DNA from: Methanobacterium_C sp963845285
Lineage (GTDB): Archaea; Methanobacteriota; Methanobacteria; Methanobacteriales; Methanobacteriaceae
Assembly (NCBI GenBank): GCA_963845285.1
Contig: CAWJRO010000016.1
Location: forward strand, 1 to 64,000
Length of the DNA stretch: 64,000 nt
Reading direction: 5' to 3'
The notes beneath the pieces were generated by a model that ran no database searches, had not been told where the DNA came from, and was given only the letters and a program-made list of their open reading frames with translations. Below are positions 53,568-62,976 of the stretch, one piece after another (within the stretch, counting starts at the first letter, position 1; every line of letters starts with the position of its first letter). Position numbers and translations under genes: made by a program.

Positions 53568-54749
53568 ATGGAAAAAGTTGTTCTTGCATTCAGTGGTGGA
53601 TTAGACACATCTGTATGCGTAAAATTACTCCAAGAAAAGTATGGAATGGAAGTTATTACCGCCTGCGTTGATGTAGGGCAGCCTGAAGATGAAATAAATA
53701 GACCTGAAATGGTTGCAAACAAGATCGGTGTTTCAAAACATTACACCATAGACGCCAAAGATGAGTTTGCATCTGATGTAATATTCAAAGCAGTTAAAGC
53801 AAATGCAATGTACGAAGGTTACCCTTTGAGCACTGCCCTTGCAAGGCCACTCATAGCCCAGAAAATTGTGGAAATTGCAAAAAAAGAGGATGCAACAGCA
53901 ATTGCTCATGGATGTACAGGTAAAGGAAATGATCAGTTCAGATTTGAATCAACCATAAGATCAGAATCATCATGCAACGTAATAGCCCCAGTAAGAGATT
54001 TAAACCTCACAAGAACTGAGGAAATGGAATATGCAAAGTCTAACAACATACCACTTCAGTCTGACAAGCTTTACAGTATCGATGAGAACGTTTGGGGAAG
54101 ATCAATAGAAGGAGACATCCTCGAAGACCCTATGGTAGAAATACCTGAAGATGCTTTTGCATGGACACGTTCAAGTGACGATGCACCAGATGAAGCCCAG
54201 GTAGTTGAGATGGAATTTGAAAATGGTGTTCCAGTGGCCCTTGACGGTAAAAAAATGACACCCCTTGAGATCATCAAGGAGTGCAACCGAATAGCAGGCA
54301 TGCACGGCATTGGAAGAGTTGACATGCTTGAGGACAGGATAATTGGCCTTAAATCCAGGGAAAACTACGAAACACCCGGCGCAATTTTCATAATAACCGC
54401 TCACAAAGCCCTTGAGCAGATGACGCTCACCAGAGAAGAGCTTAAATTCACTGAAATTGTTTCACAAACCTATTCTGAGCTTGTTTACAATGGATTATGG
54501 CACGAGCCCTTGCGAGAAGACCTTGACCACCTTGTAGATAACATGCAAAAACGTGTGACAGGTGTTGTCAAACTAAGGCTTCACAAAGGCGGAATGAGAA
54601 TTTTAGGTCGTAAATCTCCTTGCAGCCTCTACAGTCAGGAAGCTGTGTCCTTTGAAGACAAGGAACTGGATCAGCGCGAAATGGCAGGCATGGTTAAAAA
54701 TTATGGTTTACAGGCAGCATGCTTCCAGAAAATGCGTAAAAATGAGTGA
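53568..54749 (+). CDS. argG: Argininosuccinate synthase
   Basis: 393 residues. Joins citrulline and aspartate with ATP to argininosuccinate (arginine synthesis). ATP-binding start VVLAFSGGLDTSVCVKLLQE (SGGxDTS), citrulline/aspartate segment AHGCTGKGNDQFRFE and Y(S/T)xD..LWG-like SIDENVWGRSIEGD. Full length. AAGGTGATT ribosome site at good spacing. Not followed by argH here. Confidence 0.96.
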   Translation: MEKVVLAFSGGLDTSVCVKLLQEKYGMEVITACVDVGQPEDEINRPEMVANKIGVSKHYTIDAKDEFASDVIFKAVKANAMYEGYPLSTALARPLIAQKIVEIAKKEDATAIAHGCTGKGNDQFRFESTIRSESSCNVIAPVRDLNLTRTEEMEYAKSNNIPLQSDKLYSIDENVWGRSIEGDILEDPMVEIPEDAFAWTRSSDDAPDEAQVVEMEFENGVPVALDGKKMTPLEIIKECNRIAGMHGIGRVDMLEDRIIGLKSRENYETPGAIFIITAHKALEQMTLTREELKFTEIVSQTYSELVYNGLWHEPLREDLDHLVDNMQKRVTGVVKLRLHKGGMRILGRKSPCSLYSQEAVSFEDKELDQREMAGMVKNYGLQAACFQKMRKNE

Positions 54750-55065
54750 AGTGAGATAAAAAAATAAATAGGATAAAATGGGATCATTTTATGGTTTTAC
54801 CCCTAAAATCAAATCCTTAAAAAATCCTATTTCTTTATTAGTTCCACTTTTTTACACCATCGAACCTGAATTATTAAAATTATCTTAAGAATTGTCTATT
54901 GAATATCCTAATTTTTTTATCCCACTCTTTATTCTGAATATTTTTCTAATTTAAACTCATTTTCGTTGTAAACTGTACAAATTATTTATAAATGTAAATA
55001 GTACAAATGAATATTATTTCTGCAATTAAATGTATCAACAATAAACTTATCAACGAATACGTGCA
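54750..55065. other. Intergenic with bofA-like promoter region
   Basis: No gene. The last 110 bases hold the TATA box and inverted repeats given separately. Confidence 0.5.
54966..55005 (+). promoter_or_regulatory. TATA box flanked by two inverted repeats (BofA-like gene)
   Basis: TTGTA-AACTG-TACAA (54966-54980) and TGTA-AATAG-TACA (54993-55005) lie on both sides of the TATA-like atttataaat (54984-54993). A paired binding site around the TATA box suggests a repressor that blocks TBP/TFB. The BofA-like ATG is about 73 bases further on. Confidence 0.5.
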
Positions 55066-55077
55066 TCAAGGATTAAC

Positions 55078-55341
55078 ATGGTCATAGAAAGTTTTTTAGT
55101 CGGAATTTTACTTGTAATACTGGTAGTAGTGGGCTTAATAATCCTTTTCAAGGCCGCCGGGATAATCATTAAGATCCTGTTACACATGGCTCTAGGATTT
55201 ATACTGCTTTTCATAGTGGATTTAATTCCGTTTATCCATGTTCCCCTCAATATCATCACGATTTTGGTTGCTGGATTCGGAGGGGTTTTTGGAGTGGTGC
55301 TGCTCATTATTTTGAGTGCTTTCGGAATTACGTGGTTATAA
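55078..55341 (+). CDS. BofA-like (sigma-K processing inhibitor family) membrane protein
   Basis: 87 residues, almost wholly hydrophobic, two or three helices: ESFLVGILLVILVVVGLIIL, IIIKILLHMALGFILLFIVD, then VPLNIITILVAGFGGVFGVV with the PLN motif and Gly-rich end of the BofA family. In Bacillus BofA inhibits a membrane protease; archaea have no sigma-K, so the target here is unknown. Confidence 0.8.
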   Translation: MVIESFLVGILLVILVVVGLIILFKAAGIIIKILLHMALGFILLFIVDLIPFIHVPLNIITILVAGFGGVFGVVLLIILSAFGITWL

Positions 55342-55687
55342 TATCTTATGATTATTAAAAAGACTTTTTTTACTTATTTAATTTTAAATTCTTTAAAATA
55401 AAACTTTTTTTGGATTTATAAAGTTTCATAGCTGGGGATTTTCTTCATAAATTATTTTCATAGTTTATAACTATATTTGAGGCTGTCTCATGATTACTTT
55501 TGACATATGTAATTTTGCTTATTTTTGAATTTAAAGTTTTATTTGTCCTTATTTTTTTGCAAATTCTGAACTATGAGACATCCTCTATTTTGAATAAAAA
55601 GAAAACTTGGTATTAATGATAAAAAAGATAATAAAAAATATAAAAAATAAAAAAATATAAAAAAGATAGATAAAAGTCAAACTCTTT
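55342..55687. other. Intergenic between convergent genes, holds MITE copy 4
   Basis: AT-rich with poly-A and poly-T tracts. Holds only the MITE-like element listed next. Confidence 0.5.
55479..55585. mobile_element. MITE-like element copy 4
   Basis: 107 bp with inverted ends gaggctgtctcatgat and ctatgagacatcctc, flanked by direct repeat tattt. Inverse orientation to copy 2 and about 95 percent the same by eye. Confidence 0.8.
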
Positions 55688-57199
55688 TTAGCCCATAAAA
55701 ACCTTAGGAATGAATCTTAAAAGGTCGCTTGCCAGAAAATTGTATCCATACTCAGAAGCTGCAGAATCCCCTGCCACCCCATTTATGTAAGTCCCGAGAC
55801 AAGCTGCTTCAAATGCATCATGACCTTGAGCAATCAAACCTCCAACAAGACCTGCCAGAACATCTCCAGTTCCTCCAACTGTCATTCCAGGATTTCCTGT
55901 TGCATTAAACTTTACGTACTTGCCATTTGAAACCATGTCCACAGAACCTTTAAGTAAAACAACGCACCCCGAGCTTTTAGAAGCTTCTAAAACTGTTTCA
56001 ACTTTGTTTTCAAAGTTTTGAGGAACATTTAAATCAAAAACTGCCTTGAACTCCGCATTATGGGGTGTTAAAACAATTTCTCTTCCTAATTTTTTGGTTG
56101 ATTTTTTAATTACATTCAGATCAATAAGTTTCAAAGCATCTGCATCGATTATCAGTGGTTTTTCAATTTTGCAGACCAACTCATCCAATGCAATAGCCGT
56201 ATCATCTTTTCTACCGATTCCACAACCAACAACAACAGAATCAGCACTTTTTGAAAGTTCTATTATTCCATCAACATTTTCCTGATTTATAAAATTGCCT
56301 GAAATATGGTCTGAAAGAGTTTTTACAATTAAATCCGGAGAATAAGATCTTATTGAAGATGCAACACTTGAAGGACATGCTAAAACCGAAATATCCGCCC
56401 CTGATCGTAGAGATGACATTGCTGCAAAGGCAGGTGCTCCTGAATAATCTTTACTCCCCCCTAAAACAAGTATTCTGCCATTTTGACCTTTATGGGATGA
56501 GTCATCCCTACTTTTAAGTCTTAAAAGATCTCCTGGACCTGTAAATAACTCAGCTTCTTTAGGTATCCCGATGTCACAAATCTGCACTTTCCCCACATGT
56601 TCAATTCTAGCATTTTTAAGCCCTGTTTTTGCCTGGTGGAATGTTATTGTGCTGTCCGCAATTACTGTTTTATCAGAAACTTCACCTGTAAGGGGGTCAA
56701 GACCACTTGGAATATCAACTGCCACTTTAAAACCTTTTAAACTGTTTATAATATCAATTGCACTTGATACAGGTTCTCTAAGTTTTCCTTTTATCCCAGT
56801 TCCAAGTATTGCATCTACAACAACACCGGCATCCATGTCTTCACCTAATTTTTTGAGCTTAGATGAATCTTCAACCACATACATTTTAAGTGGATTTAGC
56901 CCTTTATCTATCCTTTGCAGAACATCCCAGTTTATCCGGGCTTCATCTGATTTTATCCTTGACGGGTTGCTTAAGATGAAAACTTCGACTTCAAAACCCT
57001 TGTTTAGAAGGTACCTTGCTGCCACAAATCCATCACCACCATTACCACCCGTTCCCGCGAATATTACCACTTTACACGGTTTTATTATCTCAGATATCTT
57101 ATCAGCAAGGCATCTTCCAGCATTTTCCATTAAAGATAACCTTGGAATCCCTAAAGCCGCAGCATTGGTATCTACAGCCATCATGTCCTTCGGAGTCAT
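55688..57199 (-). CDS. nnr: Bifunctional NAD(P)H-hydrate epimerase / ADP-dependent dehydratase
   Basis: 503 residues. Repairs hydrated NAD(P)H. N-terminal epimerase domain (YjeF_N): NAAALGIPRLSLMENAGRCL and VVIFAGTGGNGGDGFVAARY. C-terminal dehydratase domain (ribokinase-like): NGRILVLGGSKDYSGAPAFA, LTPHNAEFKAVF and NATGNPGMTVGGTGDVLAGL with the catalytic GTGDVLAG. Full length. No ribosome site stands out before ATG 57199. Confidence 0.94.
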   Translation of the reverse strand: MTPKDMMAVDTNAAALGIPRLSLMENAGRCLADKISEIIKPCKVVIFAGTGGNGGDGFVAARYLLNKGFEVEVFILSNPSRIKSDEARINWDVLQRIDKGLNPLKMYVVEDSSKLKKLGEDMDAGVVVDAILGTGIKGKLREPVSSAIDIINSLKGFKVAVDIPSGLDPLTGEVSDKTVIADSTITFHQAKTGLKNARIEHVGKVQICDIGIPKEAELFTGPGDLLRLKSRDDSSHKGQNGRILVLGGSKDYSGAPAFAAMSSLRSGADISVLACPSSVASSIRSYSPDLIVKTLSDHISGNFINQENVDGIIELSKSADSVVVGCGIGRKDDTAIALDELVCKIEKPLIIDADALKLIDLNVIKKSTKKLGREIVLTPHNAEFKAVFDLNVPQNFENKVETVLEASKSSGCVVLLKGSVDMVSNGKYVKFNATGNPGMTVGGTGDVLAGLVGGLIAQGHDAFEAACLGTYINGVAGDSAASEYGYNFLASDLLRFIPKVFMG

Positions 57200-57275
57200 G
57201 GTATCACTACTTATAAATTATAATTTGAATAAAAAACTATACTTTATATGATTTGGAGTTTCATATTACTATTTA

Positions 57276-58561
57276 ATGACAATTGCGAACTCCAAAAATA
57301 AATTTGAATCTGAGAGTATTAATAATTTTCCGGATGAAGATGAGAAATTTCAAGAATTCTTAACTGTTAAAAGGATAAAACCCGCAACGATCGAAAATTA
57401 TAAAGTAACAATCCGAAAATACCACCAAGCCATTGGATTAACTCCTTCTGAGTTCATAAAGAGGCTGAAGACGAAGAAGATGACGGTATAAGACTTAAAA
57501 GACGGAAAATTAAAGGTCATCTTATTAAATACATCCAATACTTACGAAGAAACGGTTTAAAAGAGACTAGTATCAGCAACTATATGATCTATGTTAAATC
57601 ATTTTATTCCACATTTGATATTGAACTTCCGAAAATTCCCATCAAGTTGAATTCACTCCCAAAAAAAGATTATAAAGAATGGGTAAACAAGGAAGACATT
57701 AAAAAGGCCATTAAATACTCTAATCACAAATATAAAGCTATAATTATTTTAATGACATCATCAGGGATGGGATCCGCAGAAATAAGAAGTTTGACATTTG
57801 ATAACTTTCTTAAATCTCTAAAAGAATATCTTAAGATTCCATTAAAAAGTCCATACAATGTAGAAGAAATCAGGAACAGCCTTCCCACCAACCAGCACAT
57901 TATACCAACATGGCACATCCAGAGAATAAAAACAGGGGAATATTATTATACATTCTCAAGTCCTGAAAGTGTTGAAGCTATTTTAGATTATTTAGAATAT
58001 CGTGAAGCTAAGAATAAACCAATAATAGGATTAAAGGAACCTCTATTTATCGGGAGAAAACCAGGTGATACTCTAAACAAGTACACATTAACATCTGCTT
58101 TCCAAAAAATCAATGATGACGCAGGTTTTGAAGTAATAGGAAATAAACGCTACTTCACTAGTCATGAACTAAGACGGTTTTTTTCTGATCAAGCATTTAA
58201 AAGTGGAATGCAAGAAAGGGACATTAAATGGTTACGTGGACAAAAACCAAGGGATACATTAAACCGTTATGTTAAACCAGACCCTCAAAACCTTAAAATA
58301 GAATACATGGAAAAACTATTACCCTGTGTAAGTGTAGAACCCGTAAAAATCTTAGAAATAGAAGAAAACGCTTATCGTAGGTTAAGTGAACTTGAAAAAG
58401 AAAGAATTGAAATGAAAAACGAAATTGCAGACTTAAAAGGAATAGTAGAAATGATTATTGATCCTAAAACTAAGAAATCAGAAGAATTTTTAAGTGGACG
58501 GGAAGAGTTACTAAAAAAAATAAGCTCAAATAAAGATTCAATCCTAAAAGATAGTCAATAA
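57276..58561 (+). pseudogene. Tyrosine recombinase/integrase with one frameshift
   Basis: From ATG 57276: FQEFLTVKRIKPATIENYKV is the N-terminal SAM-like core-binding domain. The frame ends at 57491, but the -1 frame carries on from about 57450 (EAEDEEDDGIRLKRRKIKGH ... GLKETSISNYMIYVKSFYST) into the catalytic domain from 57584 on. Catalytic parts: SSGMGSAEIRSLTFDNF (Arg), SHELRRFFSDQ (HxxR), WLRGQKPRDTLNRYV (Tyr), with Q where His is usual, and a C-terminal coiled coil. Repaired length about 428 residues. Either inactive or dependent on -1 frameshifting. Confidence 0.8.
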
Positions 58562-59021
58562 TCTACTTTTTTTATTTTTCCTTCTTAATTTATCATATTT
58601 AATCAAGTATTCCCGATATTTTGTTGGATTTAACAATCTTCAGGTCTCCCCAAAAAAATTAATCAATGCCACAAAGATCCCTATTTTTGTAAATTATATA
58701 GTAGAAAAATCAAAAAATAGATTAACGTTAATATATATTATTAATTCCAATTTAAACGCCATATAACTTATTAAACACGATTTAAGTTTTATATTAGATT
58801 TTATTAATCCTCACCGCATAATGTTCTATTTTAAAAGGTTTCTAAACGCTATATTAACTAATTTAAGTTTAAATATCTATTCTTTTATAAAAAAGAATTT
58901 TAATCATCTTTCATAGTATATTAAATCTGCTTAAAAGTTTTAATTTTTCAATTACACGACAATGAAAAAGTATTTATGTTATTGTAGCATTAAATATACT
59001 ATAAATTAAAGCATATGGGGG
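58562..59021. other. AT-rich intergenic region with direct repeats
   Basis: No gene seen. Two related stretches, tttaaacgccatataactta (about 58752) and ctaaacgctatattaactaa (about 58841), are about 89 bases apart and may be binding sites for the small DNA-binding-like protein that follows. Confidence 0.35.
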
Positions 59022-59204
59022 GTGAAAACGATTAGAGTGTCAAAAACGTTTAGTATGGATTCAAAATATATATTAGAAATAGATAACGCGATTTCGAATG
59101 GATTAGCAGATAATGCATCAGATTTTGTTGAACAAGCAATTAAAAAATTTTTAGAATATGATAAAAAAGTGGATAATAAGAAAATTAAAATTTTGGGAGA
59201 TTAA
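59022..59204 (+). CDS. Small ribbon-helix-helix-like protein
   Basis: 60 residues: IRVSKTFSMDSKYILEIDNA, then DNASDFVEQAIKKFLEYDKK. A short basic beta strand followed by two helices fits a ribbon-helix-helix DNA-binding or antitoxin-like fold; no toxin partner is seen. GTG 59022 overlaps a GGGGGTGA ribosome site, so the real start may be ATT 59031 or GTG 59037. It stops 12 bases before the left end of the IS. Confidence 0.5.
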   Translation: MKTIRVSKTFSMDSKYILEIDNAISNGLADNASDFVEQAIKKFLEYDKKVDNKKIKILGD

Positions 59205-59216
59205 TGTTGAATTTAA

Positions 59217-60981
59217 GAGGCTGACCCATAATTATATTATTTTTTTATGGTTTGTTATTATTATCTTTTTTTTATTGGCTTTTTGTGATGGTTAATTATA
59301 TATTTGTGGTTATTCTAGTATTTATTATAGTGTTTGTGTTTGTTTGGAGGTTATGTTTATGGTTTTACGTGAAGATAGAATGGGTCAGACTTTTTTAGTG
59401 CCAGTAGATTTGAAAGAGTTCATTCCAAAGAATCATATATGTTTTTTTATTGTGGATATGGTTGATCAGTTAGATTTTAGTGATCTTGAGAATAAATATC
59501 GATATAAGCCTGGTAAACCTGCTTATTCGCGACGTATGTTAATGAGAATAGTTTTAATGGCTGCTGTGGATGGTGTTTTTTCATCGAGAAAGATTATGAA
59601 ACTTACAAATGAAAATTTCATTTATACGTATTTATCTGGTGTTGAATCACCAGATTTTAGGACAATTTTAAGATTTAAAATTGAAGCTAAAAAATTGATA
59701 GAAAAAGCATTTCAGGCTACTGTATTAACTGCAAAGAAATCAGGTATGCTTAATTTGGAACATATCGCCATTGACGGCACAAAAATCAAAGCAAACGCTT
59801 CTAACAACAATAATTTAACAGAAAAAGAAATACAAACAATTAAAAAAATAATTCAAAAAGGAATTGATGTTGACAAAGAAGAAGACGAATTATACGGTGA
59901 AGACAACGATAATGATATTAAAATGCCTTTAAATAAAGAAGAAAGAAAAAAATTGATTAAAGAAATATTTAAAGAAATGGAAGATAATGAAAGCAAGAAT
60001 AAAGAAGAAAATCGACCTAAAAAATCCGCAGTCAATATTATTGAGCAAGGACTTGAAAATCCTAAGAAAACTTTGGAAAAATTAGGAAAAGTTGAAAAAC
60101 AACTAAAAAAAGGAGGACAAAAATCCGTTAGCTTAACAGATCCAGATGCACGCTGGATGAAAAATAAAAAGAATAAAATAGAATTCTCATACAATTCCCA
60201 AATCAGTGTAGACCATAAATCCGGAATAATAGTCACAAACAGCGTAACACAACAACCCACAGACCACCACCAACTAATACCACAAATAAAAAAAATAATC
60301 AAAACAACAGGACCAATACCAACTAAAACATGCATAAGTGCCGATAATGGATACTTTACACAAGACAATATGGAATACATCCATGAACAGAAATTAGATG
60401 CATATATACCCAACCGAAAACAAGCACATACAGCTAAAACATGTAAAAAAGATATAAACAGATTTTCTAAGCACAATTTCAAATATGATCCTCATAATAA
60501 GTTATATATCTGTCCAAATAATAAAAAATTATCATATCAAAAGACTTATAGATATAATAACAAAATACGAGAACAATATTACACCCATGAGTGTTTAAAA
60601 TGTTCAGATCAAACCAGCTGCGCTGGAAAGAATCGTATGAAGATAATAACTGATTATAGTGGTGATTTAGCGAGAAAGATGTTTTTAAAGATGGAAACAC
60701 CTGAAGCGAAATTGGAATTTGCAAAACGCAAAGAAACCGTTGAATGGCCATTTGGGAATATAAAACAAAATTTAAAGTTCACAGAATATTATACAAGGGG
60801 ATTAGAACAAATAAGAACAGAAAACAATCTAATATGCATAGCACACAACATAAAACGAATATTTAACATAATAACAAAAAAATCCACCCAAATAATCCCA
60901 AAAAACCCAACAACCCCTATCTAAAACAAAAATCCATCCAAAAAAAAAATAATTTTACAAAAAAAATAATGACTCAGCCTC
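59217..60981 (+). mobile_element. IS1182-type insertion sequence
   Basis: About 1765 bp, with ends gaggctgacccataat on the left and ataatgactcagcctc on the right (13 of 16 positions match as inverted repeats, the outer eight exactly). It holds one transposase gene. I see no clear target duplication (left aattta, right ttcagt), so the copy may be old or a product of recombination. Confidence 0.8.
59359..60924 (+). CDS. IS1182 family transposase (DDE)
   Basis: About 521 residues. N-terminal DUF772-like domain (KPAYSRRMLMRIVLMAAVDG and SRKIMKLTNENFIYTYLSG), catalytic residues in HIAIDGTKIKANAS (D), SADNGYFTQDN (D) and ETVEWPFGNIKQN (E), and the cysteine group CLKCSDQTSCAG. Between first and second D lies a Glu/Lys-rich insertion. 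ATG 59359 has GGAGG at good spacing. The frame is complete, so it may be active. Confidence 0.92.
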   Translation: MVLREDRMGQTFLVPVDLKEFIPKNHICFFIVDMVDQLDFSDLENKYRYKPGKPAYSRRMLMRIVLMAAVDGVFSSRKIMKLTNENFIYTYLSGVESPDFRTILRFKIEAKKLIEKAFQATVLTAKKSGMLNLEHIAIDGTKIKANASNNNNLTEKEIQTIKKIIQKGIDVDKEEDELYGEDNDNDIKMPLNKEERKKLIKEIFKEMEDNESKNKEENRPKKSAVNIIEQGLENPKKTLEKLGKVEKQLKKGGQKSVSLTDPDARWMKNKKNKIEFSYNSQISVDHKSGIIVTNSVTQQPTDHHQLIPQIKKIIKTTGPIPTKTCISADNGYFTQDNMEYIHEQKLDAYIPNRKQAHTAKTCKKDINRFSKHNFKYDPHNKLYICPNNKKLSYQKTYRYNNKIREQYYTHECLKCSDQTSCAGKNRMKIITDYSGDLARKMFLKMETPEAKLEFAKRKETVEWPFGNIKQNLKFTEYYTRGLEQIRTENNLICIAHNIKRIFNIITKKSTQIIPKNPTTPI

Positions 60982-60984
60982 TTC

Positions 60985-61281
60985 AGTTTTAGTTTAAATA
61001 TTTATTTTAATCCTAAAACCCACAAAACATTCCCTTTCTAATCATTGCCCCAAAAATTTTACTTCGTTAAATCCATATAACGAAGTAAATGTATATTCCA
61101 GGATAACATTTAAATACAGAACTTACTATATAAAACGCTCCCCCAATCCCACTCGTCCGATTTCTTTAGCCAGTAAAATTCAACTTATACGAATGTAAAA
61201 GAAAAAAAGCCAAAACTAAACTTTTTTTTACTATTCAACTTCAATTTTAAATGATTTTTATGAAAAATTGAATTTTAAAAT
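60985..61281. other. Intergenic region with a recombinase-site-like inverted repeat
   Basis: No gene recognised. Contains the 12-8-12 inverted repeat listed separately. Confidence 0.5.
61058..61089. repeat. Perfect 12-bp inverted repeat with 8-bp spacer
   Basis: TTTACTTCGTTA (61058-61069), spacer aatccata, then TAACGAAGTAAA (61078-61089). The size and geometry are those of tyrosine recombinase core sites (two arms with 6-8 bp between), and a tyrosine recombinase gene lies 2.5 kb away. A terminator hairpin is the alternative. Confidence 0.5.
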
Positions 61282-62976
61282 TTAAAACTTCCAGATATCC
61301 AGAGCTATTTTTGCAAGTTCGGATGATCTATCTTGTATCTGTTTTTTACCCCATTCTCTTTGTTGAGACAAGTGACGATTTAATTTTAACCCACTATTTT
61401 TGAATCCATTTGGCAAGTCCCTTTTTTCTTTAAATGTTTTATTAGAATATTCTTGGTTGTATCCAGTTAATGTTAAATTACCAATAGATTCCAAATGTTT
61501 ATTCTGTATAAATTCCCACTCTTCCCCCAAATCTTTTTTCCACTCTTTACTAATAACTTGAGGCATAATATGCTCAATTTGCATTTCACTTAATTTTACC
61601 ATTTCTTTATTTTCAGGGTATCGTTCTATCTCTTCGAGTATGTATCTGAAAACTTTTTTGTAAGAAGTGCTTTCCTTTAGACACTTTCTAAACTCATTTT
61701 TCTCAGGCATACGTTGTGTTCCAGTTCCATTAGCTAATGTTTCTTTTAGAGATTGAGTTATATTAGATTTATCTAGTGACCCATATATTCTTGGGAAATA
61801 TGAATTCAATGCATTTACTGGAATACCACAAACATTCCTCCTTACCACAAAAGTTTCAATTGCTTGTAAACAGTCAACAAAATCTTCTATAAAGAACTCT
61901 ACATTTGGATTTTTATAATCATCATATAATTTAAGAAGCAGTGGATAAGCAGTAGTACTGTCGAGACGGTTAAATTTATCGAAATAAATTCTTAATGCAT
62001 TTTCTTTCTCAGTTTTAGGGTACAAAAATTTACTATAATATTCAGCAAATCGCTTAAGTTTTTCCATTATCTTAATGACACCATCTTCAGTCATGGCATT
62101 TTTATCTAGAAACCCTTTAAATGTTGTGTATAATCTATTAAACGTTGGTAAGTTTCCATCCATAGCTAAATAATGTCTTATGAAACTATCCATTTTCTTG
62201 TCTCTGACTTGCCTTTTACTTTCAGATTCTTTATCTCCCTCTATTAATGTATGCAAGGGTAACCATATGTTTTTATAAGATTTTTGCTGATTTTTTGGAT
62301 TTAATTTCATAAATAAATAATTTCGAACTAGATCTGATTGGGTTAGTGGTACTCCTGTTCCGTTAAGGGTTTCAAATATTAAATAGGGATCATCATTTTC
62401 TTCCAAAGTGATATCAACAATTGAGAAATTAGATAAAATAGTATTTTTAATTAAGTCCAATCTTTCAATCTCATTTATTTCATTAAATTTTCCCTTAAAA
62501 AAGCTATAAGTCTTGAAAATCCGGTTTTTTGATTCTTTGATCTCCTTTCCTTCCATAATACTAAAAAATATATTTCGATCGTTCTGAGTAGGTACTAATT
62601 TATATTTATGATGTGGATGATGTTGATTCAGTAAGTAATAATCATCAATTTCAAACTTAGTTATGTGTTCTGGATTTAATTCTATTATCCTTTCCCTAAT
62701 TGTAGCGAGTATAATATATATTGTGGTCAATCGTTGTTGTCCATCTACTACAGTAAACTCTGAAACAGTAGAAGCGCCCCCGTCTGTAAGCATCGTTACA
62801 AAAGAACCAAAAAAGTGATGTTCCATTTTATAATAGTTAGTTTCTGTTTCTTGTATGTCCTCCCACAATCTTTCTAAATCTTTCTTCCCCCAAACGTATT
62901 CTCTTTGAAATAACGGGATTATGAATTGTTTACTTCCTTCTAAAAAGACTCGAATTTGAGTATCATTTGCTTTCAT
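61282..62976 (-). CDS. DUF262/DUF1524 protein (GmrSD-like, possible phage defence)
   Basis: About 564 residues. N-terminal DUF262: FIIPLFQREYVWGKKDLERL and EFTVVDGQQRLTTIYIILAT, with the conserved DGQQR at residues 78-82. C-terminal DUF1524 with an HNH-type nuclease site: MQIEHIMPQVISKEW and GNLTLTGYNQEYSNKTFKEK. Both domains in one chain are known from type IV GmrSD-like systems that cut modified phage DNA. ATG 62976 (GAGGG 7 bases ahead) is preferred over an upstream in-frame start at 63012. It stands alone in a mobile-element region. Confidence 0.88.
   Translation of the reverse strand: MKANDTQIRVFLEGSKQFIIPLFQREYVWGKKDLERLWEDIQETETNYYKMEHHFFGSFVTMLTDGGASTVSEFTVVDGQQRLTTIYIILATIRERIIELNPEHITKFEIDDYYLLNQHHPHHKYKLVPTQNDRNIFFSIMEGKEIKESKNRIFKTYSFFKGKFNEINEIERLDLIKNTILSNFSIVDITLEENDDPYLIFETLNGTGVPLTQSDLVRNYLFMKLNPKNQQKSYKNIWLPLHTLIEGDKESESKRQVRDKKMDSFIRHYLAMDGNLPTFNRLYTTFKGFLDKNAMTEDGVIKIMEKLKRFAEYYSKFLYPKTEKENALRIYFDKFNRLDSTTAYPLLLKLYDDYKNPNVEFFIEDFVDCLQAIETFVVRRNVCGIPVNALNSYFPRIYGSLDKSNITQSLKETLANGTGTQRMPEKNEFRKCLKESTSYKKVFRYILEEIERYPENKEMVKLSEMQIEHIMPQVISKEWKKDLGEEWEFIQNKHLESIGNLTLTGYNQEYSNKTFKEKRDLPNGFKNSGLKLNRHLSQQREWGKKQIQDRSSELAKIALDIWKF

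Noticed and set aside
60985..61281. loxP site
   Set aside because: The arms resemble loxP only in the short string acttcgt; geometry is alike but the sequence is different, so it is reported only as a generic recombinase-like site.
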